A stretch of 64,000 bases of DNA from NCBI RefSeq assembly GCF_017309955.1, contig NZ_CP021248.1:1647001-1711000 (forward strand), in the 5' to 3' direction. A program made the translations under genes and the position numbers. The notes under the pieces are model-generated. The model was not told the origin of the DNA, did no database searches, and saw nothing but the letters and a program-made list of their open reading frames with translations. The stretch comes from Novosphingobium sp. KA1. Its GTDB lineage: Bacteria; Pseudomonadota; Alphaproteobacteria; Sphingomonadales; Sphingomonadaceae. The first letter of the stretch is position 1, and every line of letters begins with the position of its first letter. Below are positions 34,752-42,911 of this stretch, piece after piece.

Positions 34752-37028
34752 GTGAAACCAACCTATTCCGTGCGAACCGCTGCGCGCGGCTCGCTGGCAG
34801 CGCTTGCCGTCGCCCTGTGCTGGGTTCAGCCCGCCGCGGCCGAGGACGCGGACACCCCGTCGATCGTCGTCACCGGCCAGCGCACGGAAGAGACATCGTC
34901 CTACACCGGACAGGAAGCCAGCATCGCCATCGGCCTGCCGCTGACCCTGCGCGAAACGCCGCAGACCGTCACCGTCGTCACCCGCCAGCTGCTGGACGAC
35001 CAGCAGATCGAGACGATCGACGATGTGCTGGCCACCACGCCGGGCGTCACTTCCTATTCCAACGACAACGCGGGGCGGACCAATTACCGCGCGCGCGGGT
35101 TCGAGATCACCAACTACCGCATCGACGGCATGCAGGTGGATGGCCGGAGCAGCCTGACCAGCGGCGGCGCCTCCACCAACATGGACCTCTATGACAGCGT
35201 GCAGATCGTGCGCGGCGCCAATGGCCTGCTGGGCGGCACCGGGGATCCTTCGGCCACGATCTACCTCCAGCGCAAGCAGCCGACGACCAAGCTGGGCGCG
35301 GCCGGCATGCTGACGCTGGGCAACTGGGACAAGCGCCGGGTGATGGCCGATCTCAATGCCCCGGTCACGGCCGACGGCGCCGTGCGCGGCCGCCTGGTCT
35401 TCTCCGACGAGAGCACCGACACGTTCCGCGAGCGCGAGCACATCGACCGGCGCGGCGTGCTGGCCAACTTCGCGGTCGACCTTGGCCCCAAGACCGTGCT
35501 GAACGGCGGCGTCCAGTACGAGCGCACCATCAACAAGGGCGCGACCTGGGGCAGCAACGTCTCGATCTGGTTTGCCGACGGCACGCTCGCCCACCTGCCG
35601 CGCAGCACCAATCCGGTCACCGACTGGAGCGTTGCGCGCCGCAAGGCGACCACGGCCTTCGCGAACCTCCAGCATGAATGGGACAACGGCTGGCGCGTCC
35701 GGCTGGGCTATGCGCGCACGGACGGCAGCGCCTACAACAACATGGGCATCGCCAAAGTGAACAACGCGGCCCGCAACGTCGGCGGCTTTGCGGGCTTCTG
35801 GAATCAGGACGGCACCGGCGCCTACCTCAATGCCTTCCATTCCGAAGCGGATAGCGGACGGGACAACATGGATGTCTCGGCCAATGGCCCGCTGCATCTG
35901 TTCGGGCGCGAACACCAGTTGATGATCGGCATCAACGGCTATTGGGACCGGATCACGCAGTACACCTTCAGCAATGCCCTCGGCAATTGCAGCATCGCCG
36001 GTGTGACGGCAACGCCCTACAGCGGCTGCCAGTACCGCGCGGCCGGCCTGCCGATCGACGACTGGCGCAGCTGGGACGGGTCCTATGCCAATTTCGAGAC
36101 CTTCCGCACCGATGCCCGTTCGGTGGACAAGACCCGCAACATCGGTGGCTACGTGGCGGGCCGCTTCAGCCTGATGGACGGCCTGACCGCCATCGCCGGC
36201 GGGCGCATCAGCGACTACAAGGCCCATGGCGGCGATTACACGGCAAGCAACGTCTACACTGCCGACGCCGCCGTCACGCGGGAAAAGGGCGTGTTCACGC
36301 CCTACGCCGGGCTCGTCTACGACGTGACGCGCGAAATCTCGCTTTATGCCAGCTACACCGACATGTTCACGCCGCAGGGCAATTTGCGGGACGAGAACGA
36401 CAAGCTGCTCGATCCCGTCACCGGCTCCAGCTACGAGGCGGGCATCAAGGGCGCGTTCTACGGCGGCAAACTCAACACCTCGCTCGCCTTCTACCGCAAC
36501 AAGCAGAGCAACGTTGCCGAAAGCACCGGCCTGATCCACGAAACCACGGGCGAGACGATCTACCGCGCCGTCAGCGGCGTGATCTCCAAGGGGATCGACC
36601 TCGATGCCTCGGGCGAGGTGCTGCCGGGCTGGAACCTGTTCTTCGGCTACAGCTACCTGGATGTGAAGGGCCTTGGCTACCAGCGCGATCCGCACCACGT
36701 GGTACGGCTTTCGACCAGCTATACGCTACCCGGCGCACTGGACCGCCTGACCATCGGCGGCGGCATTTCCAGCCAGAGCAAGACCGAATGGTCAACCAAT
36801 CCCGGCCGCCCGCTGGGGGGCGGCCAGTACGATGCCGCCAATCTCAAGGTCGCCGGCTATACCCTGGTCAACCTGATGGCGCGCTATCAGGTGACCGACA
36901 ACATCCAGATTTCCGCCAATGTCACCAACCTCACCGACAAGACCTACTACCGTCAGTACGGCTTCTACGACGGGCTGATCTACGGCGAGCCGCGCAGCTA
37001 CAGCGTAACCCTGCGCGCGCGGATCTAG
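34752..37028 (+). CDS. TonB-dependent siderophore receptor
   Basis: A 758-residue receptor. The GTG start at 34752 follows AAGGGG by eight bases. Signal peptide residues 1-30 (ALCWVQPAAA). The TonB box region is SIVVTGQR, and the plug bears LPLTLRETPQTVTVVTRQLLDDQ, the RETPQ signature of FhuE/FpvA-like siderophore receptors, with NYRARGFEITNYRIDGMQV. A conserved barrel block is YTDMFTPQGNLRDENDKLLDPVTGSSYEAGIKG. It ends SYSVTLRARI. The specific siderophore is not evident. A Fur-like site precedes it, and a regulator/kinase pair is divergent. Confidence 0.93.
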   Translation: MKPTYSVRTAARGSLAALAVALCWVQPAAAEDADTPSIVVTGQRTEETSSYTGQEASIAIGLPLTLRETPQTVTVVTRQLLDDQQIETIDDVLATTPGVTSYSNDNAGRTNYRARGFEITNYRIDGMQVDGRSSLTSGGASTNMDLYDSVQIVRGANGLLGGTGDPSATIYLQRKQPTTKLGAAGMLTLGNWDKRRVMADLNAPVTADGAVRGRLVFSDESTDTFREREHIDRRGVLANFAVDLGPKTVLNGGVQYERTINKGATWGSNVSIWFADGTLAHLPRSTNPVTDWSVARRKATTAFANLQHEWDNGWRVRLGYARTDGSAYNNMGIAKVNNAARNVGGFAGFWNQDGTGAYLNAFHSEADSGRDNMDVSANGPLHLFGREHQLMIGINGYWDRITQYTFSNALGNCSIAGVTATPYSGCQYRAAGLPIDDWRSWDGSYANFETFRTDARSVDKTRNIGGYVAGRFSLMDGLTAIAGGRISDYKAHGGDYTASNVYTADAAVTREKGVFTPYAGLVYDVTREISLYASYTDMFTPQGNLRDENDKLLDPVTGSSYEAGIKGAFYGGKLNTSLAFYRNKQSNVAESTGLIHETTGETIYRAVSGVISKGIDLDASGEVLPGWNLFFGYSYLDVKGLGYQRDPHHVVRLSTSYTLPGALDRLTIGGGISSQSKTEWSTNPGRPLGGGQYDAANLKVAGYTLVNLMARYQVTDNIQISANVTNLTDKTYYRQYGFYDGLIYGEPRSYSVTLRARI

Positions 37029-37050
37029 GCGGTAAATTCGTGCAATACAC

Positions 37051-37077
37051 CATGCCGGGGCGATCCGCCCCGGCATG
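37051..37077. terminator. Hairpin between convergent receptor and DUF5695-like genes
   Basis: CATGCCGGGGCG pairs perfectly with CGCCCCGGCATG across a three-base loop. Its convergent position fits a bidirectional terminator; a U-run is lacking. Confidence 0.65.
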
Positions 37078-37114
37078 GCCTTCGCGGGCTTGCGTCCCGA
37101 CCGATATTCGCCGG

Positions 37115-39886
37115 TCAGCCCTTCACGCCAAAGATCCGCGTGGAACGGCTGCCCCGGGCAATCCGGATCTCGAAATGACCGGGTGCGACTTCACGGGCCT
37201 CGCCGGAGGCGGTATGCAGCCGTATCCCCGCGTCCTTGCCCGCAGGGGATGAAACGATCATCCGCACGCTGCGCGCCGGGCCCTGCGCGTGTTCGATGAC
37301 CGCTTCCCATGCGCTCAGATCAGGTTTCAGGGCAATCGAGGCGTTGGCGGCAAAGCGGCATCCGCCCTGCACTTCAAGGTCGAGCCCGGCCGTGCCAAGG
37401 CGGGCATGGAAACGGCGGCGCACCCCATCGCGCGGGCTGACGAGCAGGCGGCCCTGCTCTTCGCGCCATTCTCCGCCCATCGCGATCCGGCCGAAAAGAT
37501 CATCATCGACCAGCGTGGTGCGCGCCGCGCGCAAGGCCCCGCAAAAGCCCAGATCGATCTCGCACGCGTAATACCATGAGCCATGCCGGTGGGGCTGGTT
37601 CAGCCAGGTCTCGCCCAGGGCAGCGGGCTCGAAACCGCCGCCCGCGCCGCCATCATTGGCAGCGCCGGGATACCAGTAGCCATAGCCGCTGTCGGGCGTG
37701 CCGCTGTTGAGCAAGGCCCAGCTGCTGAGCGCGGCGGCATGGCCCAGACGCAGCAGGGGGCGCGGATCGTCGACATCGTGAAGCGCATGGTCGAGGATCG
37801 CCCAACCGCCCATCTGCGCCATATAGCTGAGCGTATAGGCATCACCCGCAGACGCCCGATAATCCGAGCCGAGGTAGTAATAGGAGGGCTGCAACCACCC
37901 GCGGCAGAACAGGTTCGCCTCCATCTGGGCGCGGTTGAAGGCGCGGACCTTGTCGGGCGCAAACCGCTCCGGCCGGTCCATGGCATAGCGGGCGATCGCC
38001 TGCGTGGATTCAAAGCCCGTGGAATCAAAGGCATACTCCGAGACGTAGAGGTCGCTCACCTCATTCACGAAATGGTGGACCTTGGCCTCCCACAAGGCGG
38101 CAAGCTCCTGGGCCTCATCCTTGCGCCCTTCGCGGCGCAGCGCATCGATCACATCGGGGATCACCAGTTCGTTGTAATAGCCGATCGAGTTGGCATCCCA
38201 GTCCGCGACCTGCCTGGGAATGACAAACATCGCCCTGGCCGTGCCAAAGGCACGCTCCAGATAGGTGGCCGCCGAAAGGCGCGTGCGCACGTCGGGGTGG
38301 TCGCGGGCGATCCGGTACAGCGAGAAATACATCACGGCGATGTGCGGGTAATCATAGACGCGCCAGATGTGCATCTGCCCGCGCGGGCCCGGATCGCTGC
38401 TGGTGCGGTTGCGGTGCCAGTCCGGAATGCCGTAAATGCCATAGGCCTGGCTTTCCGCTGTCGAGCGTTGCAGGCCGCCCCAGACGAAATGCTCGACATA
38501 GTCATCGAGCGCATCGATCTCGGCCTGCACCGGGAACTCGGCATTCTTGGCGGCGAGAAAGGCCGGTTTCGACAGGCCGGGATCATCGCAGGTGACTTCG
38601 TAGATCCGCCAGCCCGTGATGCGGTCGTAGTTGTCGGGCCCCAGGAGGGTCTGCGTCTCCATGTTCCATTCGGCCAGAAGCCCGTTGTACCATGCCGCGG
38701 GATCGCTGTGCCGGTGGGCGGCGATAAAGGCCCCGCGCTTGGCGATCATCGTCTCGACGGCCTGGGTGACGAAGAATTCGAGCGTGGTGATCCCGCCGTC
38801 CGCCTGACGCACGGTGATGTGATTTTCGCCCAGTCGCTCGAAACGCAGGACATAGACCTGGCGGTTCGCGCGCTGCCCCGCCGCCGCGATCCTCGTCTCG
38901 GCCCCATGTTCGGCGATCAGCGCCTCCACCGGCACGCGTGAGCCAAACGAGAGGCGGACCTCGCTGCCGACAGGTACCGTCATGCCGGGCACGACCTCGA
39001 CATCGAGCAGGCCATGGTCGGCGATGGCGCGCCGCATGGCATCCTGTCCATCGACGAGGAGAAAGCGGACGCCCATCTCGCGACTTTCGCCCGCCGGAAC
39101 GATCAGGCTGCTGGCAGGAAGGCGCCAGCGCGACCCCGCCTTGCGGACAGCGGCGACCTGGGCGGCGGCATGGAAATAGACGCGGTACAGATCGGACGAG
39201 TCCTTGGGCGCATCCCAATATTCAAGGGACGAGCCCTTCTCGGGCAGCATGGCGAGCCAGGGCTTGCTCACATCCTTGTGCCGCCAGAAAACATGGGAAG
39301 ACTGGCCCGCGATAAAGCTGTGCTTGAGCAAGGCGTCCGGGTCTTTGTTGGTATCGTCGATCCTGTTGATCGGCAAAGGCAGCGCCACGTCGCCAAACTC
39401 GACGGGAGCGGCGGTGGCGTTCTCGATCCTGACCAGGACCTTCAGGCATTCGCCATCGAGCAGGAGCCGGCAGGAGAGGCTCACCCCCTTGGCGAGCGGG
39501 TACTGGATTTCAGCCCCTTGCCCGGGCAGCGCCTCTATCGCCCCTGACATCCCGGCGGTATCAAAGCGCGACCACGCCCCCCCTTGCGCGCGCCAGACGC
39601 CGCACAGGTTGCCCAGCCTCGCCCCCGCTTTCAGAACATCGCCGCTCAGGCGCCCGCTCGCATCGCGCAGGCTGGTGATGCGCCCCTTGTCCCAGCCCAC
39701 GATGAAACGCCCGCCGGGAATGGCCAGCGTTTCGCTCACCTGACGCACCTGTGGCGTGGCGGCACGAAGCGGCCGCGTAGTGGCCATGGCCAGAGCGACA
39801 AGGCTGCTGCCGAGCATGGCGCGGCGATTCACCCTGGCGGCTGTGGCAAAGGGGACCACGGGGTGTGATCGACGGATTTTGAACAT
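37115..39886 (-). CDS. Tat-exported DUF5695-like protein, probable carbohydrate-active enzyme
   Basis: A 923-residue secreted protein. The N-terminus has a twin-arginine signal, RVNRRAMLGSSLVALAMATTRPLRA, implying export of a folded protein. Residues about 45-330 are beta-rich (galactose-mutarotase-like sandwich pattern). Residues about 390-760 contain aromatic, helical blocks (WNMETQTLLGPDNYDRITGWRIYE, VWGGLQRSTAESQAYGIYGIPDW, DWDANSIGYYNELVIPDVIDAL) reminiscent of an (alpha/alpha)6 barrel. From memory this corresponds to DUF5695, annotated in some genomes as glycoside-hydrolase-like; a profile search must confirm it. The substrate is unknown. It has a 19-bp operator-like palindrome 68 bases before its start. 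Confidence 0.75.
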   Translation of the reverse strand: MFKIRRSHPVVPFATAARVNRRAMLGSSLVALAMATTRPLRAATPQVRQVSETLAIPGGRFIVGWDKGRITSLRDASGRLSGDVLKAGARLGNLCGVWRAQGGAWSRFDTAGMSGAIEALPGQGAEIQYPLAKGVSLSCRLLLDGECLKVLVRIENATAAPVEFGDVALPLPINRIDDTNKDPDALLKHSFIAGQSSHVFWRHKDVSKPWLAMLPEKGSSLEYWDAPKDSSDLYRVYFHAAAQVAAVRKAGSRWRLPASSLIVPAGESREMGVRFLLVDGQDAMRRAIADHGLLDVEVVPGMTVPVGSEVRLSFGSRVPVEALIAEHGAETRIAAAGQRANRQVYVLRFERLGENHITVRQADGGITTLEFFVTQAVETMIAKRGAFIAAHRHSDPAAWYNGLLAEWNMETQTLLGPDNYDRITGWRIYEVTCDDPGLSKPAFLAAKNAEFPVQAEIDALDDYVEHFVWGGLQRSTAESQAYGIYGIPDWHRNRTSSDPGPRGQMHIWRVYDYPHIAVMYFSLYRIARDHPDVRTRLSAATYLERAFGTARAMFVIPRQVADWDANSIGYYNELVIPDVIDALRREGRKDEAQELAALWEAKVHHFVNEVSDLYVSEYAFDSTGFESTQAIARYAMDRPERFAPDKVRAFNRAQMEANLFCRGWLQPSYYYLGSDYRASAGDAYTLSYMAQMGGWAILDHALHDVDDPRPLLRLGHAAALSSWALLNSGTPDSGYGYWYPGAANDGGAGGGFEPAALGETWLNQPHRHGSWYYACEIDLGFCGALRAARTTLVDDDLFGRIAMGGEWREEQGRLLVSPRDGVRRRFHARLGTAGLDLEVQGGCRFAANASIALKPDLSAWEAVIEHAQGPARSVRMIVSSPAGKDAGIRLHTASGEAREVAPGHFEIRIARGSRSTRIFGVKG

Positions 39887-39953
39887 GTGCCGGCTCCATA
39901 GCTATGTGCTCGGCTGTTCAATTCAGGGGAACGACAGCGCAAACCTCAACAGA

Positions 39954-39972
39954 ATGGTATTTAGTATACCAT
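39954..39972. promoter_or_regulatory. Operator-like palindrome upstream of the DUF5695-like gene
   Basis: ATGGTAT, five bases, then ATACCAT: a perfect 7+7 palindrome with the TGGTAT...ATACCA form of GntR-family operators. It lies 68 bases upstream of the Tat-exported protein, in a locally AT-rich stretch. The regulator is not identified; the VanR protein nearby recognises a different sequence. Confidence 0.5.
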
Positions 39973-40074
39973 GCATGTCAAGCTCTGGCATGATCGCGGG
40001 GTAAGGGAGGTGCTAGGTCTCCTCGAACGCTCCGCCCGGGGCGCCGATCACAACGGCCCAGGTCCCGCGCGCAC

Positions 40075-40827
40075 TCACGCGCGGGTGAACCGCCAGCGGT
40101 CGGGCTCGCTCGCCTCTTCATCGAAGCGATAGCCGTCGCTGTCGAAGCCGCGCATCGCCTCGATGTCGGTGATGTGATGCTCGCACATCCAGCGCGCCAT
40201 CATCCCGCGCGCGCGCTTGGCGTTGAAGCTGATGAAGCGCGGACCGTTCGGTCCGAGCTCGCGGAAGTCGACGTCGACCACGCGCAGACCTTCCAGCTTG
40301 CCGGAGACCGCCGCGAAGTACTCCTGGCTGGCAAGGTTGAGCACCGCGCCCGAACCCTCTTCGGCCACCTGCTCACGCAAGTATGCGGCGATGCGGGAGC
40401 CCCACCAGTCGGTCAGGCTCTTGTGGCGCGGGGCCCAGCGGGTGCCCATTTCCAGTCGGTAGGGCCGGATCATGTCGAGCGGGCGCAGCAGCCCGTAGAG
40501 GCCCGAGAGCATGCGCACGTGATCCTGCGCGAAGGCGACGCCCGCCTCGTCCAGCGTATGCGCCTCAAAGCCGGTGTAGACGTCACCCGCAAAAGCGAAG
40601 AGCGCCTGGCGTTCGGGCAGTTCGGGGAAGTCGCGATAGCGGTCCGCGTTCAGCTTCGCCAGCTTGGGCGAGATATGCATCAGTTCGGACAGCCGCTTCT
40701 GCGTCAGGTTCGACGCCGAACGGGCAAGACCGAGCGCTTCCTCGGCAAAATGCGGGGTGGTCGCGGCGAGGGGCGGCAGCACACGCTCGAAGTCGAGCGT
40801 CTTGGCGGGAGACAGCAGGGCGATCAT
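40075..40827 (-). CDS. yaaA: Peroxide stress protein YaaA (DUF328)
   Basis: A 250-residue protein with the family N-terminus MIALLSPAKTLDFE, the block LYGLLRPLDMIRPYRLEMGTRW, and the C-terminal RFISFNAKRARGMMARW. YaaA lowers free intracellular iron during hydrogen peroxide stress and binds DNA in E. coli. Full family length, cytosolic. It is a single gene transcribed away from vanA; the two starts are about 160 bases apart with the VanR operators between them, though these are positioned for vanA. Confidence 0.95.
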   Translation of the reverse strand: MIALLSPAKTLDFERVLPPLAATTPHFAEEALGLARSASNLTQKRLSELMHISPKLAKLNADRYRDFPELPERQALFAFAGDVYTGFEAHTLDEAGVAFAQDHVRMLSGLYGLLRPLDMIRPYRLEMGTRWAPRHKSLTDWWGSRIAAYLREQVAEEGSGAVLNLASQEYFAAVSGKLEGLRVVDVDFRELGPNGPRFISFNAKRARGMMARWMCEHHITDIEAMRGFDSDGYRFDEEASEPDRWRFTRA

Positions 40828-40927
40828 GGCGAGAGGCGGTAGCGAGGGGGCGCGGCGCCGTCAAACCGGGGCGTTATGCCCGCTTGGCAAACCCGGCCCG
40901 GCCCTACCCTTCTGTTGCCCACCCATG

Positions 40928-40965
40928 TTGACATTGGATCCAATTGGAGGATTATTGGATCCAAT
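40928..40965 (+). promoter_or_regulatory. vanA promoter with two VanR operators
   Basis: Two identical 12-bp palindromes ATTGGATCCAAT occur at 40933-40944 and 40954-40965, centres 21 bp apart, about two helical turns. TTGACA at 40928-40933 serves as -35 and overlaps the first palindrome; the -10 (near 40951-40957, TTATTG-like) overlaps the second. This 12-mer is the operator of Caulobacter VanR. Repressor bound at both sites would block polymerase, and vanillate would relieve it. Confidence 0.9.
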
Positions 40966-40987
40966 AAACAAGAATCAGGAGTGGACG

Positions 40988-42094
40988 GTGGAAGGTGAAA
41001 CCCAGACCATGACCCGGGCGGCCGACAGGCCGGCACCGGCCAAGCTGGCCCCATGGCCCCGCAATGCGTGGTACGTCGCCGGCACGCCCGACGAGATCGC
41101 CGATGGCCCACTGGGCCGCACGATCTGCGGCGAACGCATGGTCATTTTCCGCGGCGCCGATGGCGAAGTGGCCGCGCTGGAGGATTTCTGCCCGCACCGC
41201 GGTGCGCCGCTGTCGCTGGGCTTCCTGCGCGATGGCGAACTCGTCTGCGGCTATCACGGGCTGGCGGTGAACTGCCGGGGCAAAGTCGCCGGGATGCCGG
41301 GGCAGAAAGTCGGCGGTTTCCCGTCTGCCCGCCGCTTTGCAGCCCTGGAGCGTTACGGCTTCCTCTGGGTCTGGCCCGGAGACGCAGACAGCGCCGATCC
41401 GGCCGCGCTCCACCCTCTCGAATGGGCCGAGAGCGACGAATGGGCCTATGGCGGCGGCTATTACCACATCGCCTGCGACTACCGGCTGATGATCGACAAC
41501 CTCATGGACCTGACGCACGAGACCTATGTCCACGCCAGCAGCATCGGCCAGAAGGAGATCGACGAAGCGCCCGTGCGCACCCGCGCGGACGCCCGCGAGG
41601 TCGTCACCAGCCGCTTCATGGACGGCGTGAAGGCCCCGCCATTCTGGCAGATGGCGCTGCGCGGTGCCGGTCTTCCCGCGGACGCGACGGTCGACCGCTG
41701 GCAGGTCTGCCGCTTCTCCCTGCCCAGCCACGTGATGATCGAGGTCGGCGTCGCGCTGGAAGGCCTGGGCGGCTATGACGCACCGGACGCGGTCAAGGCC
41801 TCCAGCATCGTGGTCGATTTCATTACCCCGGAAACAGAGACCAGCCACCACTACTTCTGGGGCATGGCCCGGCGCTTCGCAGTCGCGGACACGGCGCTGA
41901 CCGACACCATCCGCGAAGGCCAGGGCAAGATCTTCGGCGAGGATCTGGAAATGCTCGAAAGCCAGCAGGCCAACCTCTCGCGCTGGCCGGAGCGGCGCCT
42001 GCTCAAGCTCAACATCGATGCCGGCGGCGTCCGCTCGCGGATGATGATCGATCGCGCCATCGCCGCGGAATCGCCATCGTGCACCGGGGTTTGA
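40988..42094 (+). CDS. vanA: Vanillate O-demethylase oxygenase subunit
   Basis: A Rieske non-haem iron oxygenase that demethylates vanillate to protocatechuate in lignin-aromatic degradation. The GTG at 40988 has AGGAG six bases upstream (368 residues); ATG 41009 (361 residues) is possible. The Rieske cluster ligands are CPH in DFCPHRGAPLSLGF and CxxH in CGYHGL. The mononuclear iron site is LMIDNLMDLTHETYVH. These stretches and KLNIDAGGVRSRMMIDR near the end are closely VanA-like. Electrons normally come from VanB, a ferredoxin-reductase, which is not encoded next to it here. Expression is predicted to be controlled by the two VanR operators and the downstream vanR. Confidence 0.95.
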   Translation: MEGETQTMTRAADRPAPAKLAPWPRNAWYVAGTPDEIADGPLGRTICGERMVIFRGADGEVAALEDFCPHRGAPLSLGFLRDGELVCGYHGLAVNCRGKVAGMPGQKVGGFPSARRFAALERYGFLWVWPGDADSADPAALHPLEWAESDEWAYGGGYYHIACDYRLMIDNLMDLTHETYVHASSIGQKEIDEAPVRTRADAREVVTSRFMDGVKAPPFWQMALRGAGLPADATVDRWQVCRFSLPSHVMIEVGVALEGLGGYDAPDAVKASSIVVDFITPETETSHHYFWGMARRFAVADTALTDTIREGQGKIFGEDLEMLESQQANLSRWPERRLLKLNIDAGGVRSRMMIDRAIAAESPSCTGV

Positions 42095-42125
42095 CAGGAA
42101 CGCCCGTCACCGGCGAAAGCGGGTC

Positions 42126-42854
42126 ATGGACACTGCGGACCGTACCGAAGCCAAGCCCGCCCCCAGGGCGCCTGACAGGGTGAAACCCGGCCAGCACGTG
42201 ATCATCTCGCTGCGGCGGATGATCGCGCAAGGCCGCTTCGCCCCCGGCGAGCGCATCGGCGAGATCGCCACGGCCGAAGCGCTCGGCGTCTCGCGCATGC
42301 CGGTGCGTACCGCCCTGCGCGCGCTGGAGGCGGAAGGACTGGTCGAGAAGCTCGGCGCGCGGGGCTATGCGGCGCGTTCGATGACGGCCGCCGAAGTCGA
42401 AGGCGCGATCGAAGTGCGCGGCGTGCTGGAAGGGCTCGCCGCCCGCCGCCTCGCCGCACGCGGCCTGTCCGCCGCCGAGGCCGTGCGCTTTTCCGAGTGT
42501 CTGGCGCGCGGCGAGACGATCTTCGCCAAGGGCACGCTGGCACAAGACGAGGTGGACGCCTTCCACGACTACAACCGCGCGTTCCACGCCCTGCTGGTGG
42601 CGGCCAGCGGCAATCCCTCGATCGCAGAGGCCATCGCCCGCAACGATCACCTGCCGTTCGCTTCGTCCTCCGCGCTTGCGCTCGAAAGCGATCCGGCCAG
42701 CGAGTTTGCCCATCTCCTGGCCGCTCACCGCGACCATTGTGACGTGCTGGATGCCATCACCCACCGCGACGAAGAGCGCGCCGAACGAGCGATGCGTGCC
42801 CATGCCCGCGCGGCGCTTGGCAGCGAACGCCTGTTCCGGCGGCTGACGCCCTAA
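42126..42854 (+). CDS. vanR: GntR/FCD-family transcriptional repressor, VanR
   Basis: A 242-residue regulator. The N-terminal winged helix (about 20-90) shows LRRMIAQGRFAPGERIGEIATAEALGVSRMPVRTALRALEAEGLV. The C-terminal FCD ligand domain has metal-ligand positions in FHDYNRAFHALLVAASGNP and HRDHCDVLDAI. Its gene lies 31 bases after vanA, and its predicted operator (ATTGGATCCAAT) is present twice at the vanA promoter, so it very likely represses vanA and itself until vanillate is present. In Caulobacter vanR is divergent from vanAB; here it is cotranscribed downstream. A hairpin-repeat copy begins at its stop. Confidence 0.92.
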   Translation: MDTADRTEAKPAPRAPDRVKPGQHVIISLRRMIAQGRFAPGERIGEIATAEALGVSRMPVRTALRALEAEGLVEKLGARGYAARSMTAAEVEGAIEVRGVLEGLAARRLAARGLSAAEAVRFSECLARGETIFAKGTLAQDEVDAFHDYNRAFHALLVAASGNPSIAEAIARNDHLPFASSSALALESDPASEFAHLLAAHRDHCDVLDAITHRDEERAERAMRAHARAALGSERLFRRLTP

Positions 42855-42897
42855 CAGTCCGTTTGAAAATCCGCCCCAGGCGTATTTTGGCGGCACC
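42855..42897 (+). repeat. Hairpin repeat family, copy E
   Basis: The sequence starts CAGTCCGTTTGAAAAT, has an imperfect stem (AAAAT..GCC / GGC..ATTTT), and ends GGCGGCACC, matching the other copies in flanks and spacing. It directly follows the vanR stop and precedes the end of the convergent gene, so it may terminate both. Confidence 0.65.
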
Positions 42898-42911
42898 GAC
42901 GCTCTAAAATC

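Noticed and set aside
34734..36698. 654-codon minus-strand frame opposite the siderophore receptor
   Set aside because: Composition artefact of the GC-rich coding strand; starts inside the receptor gene and has no ribosome site.
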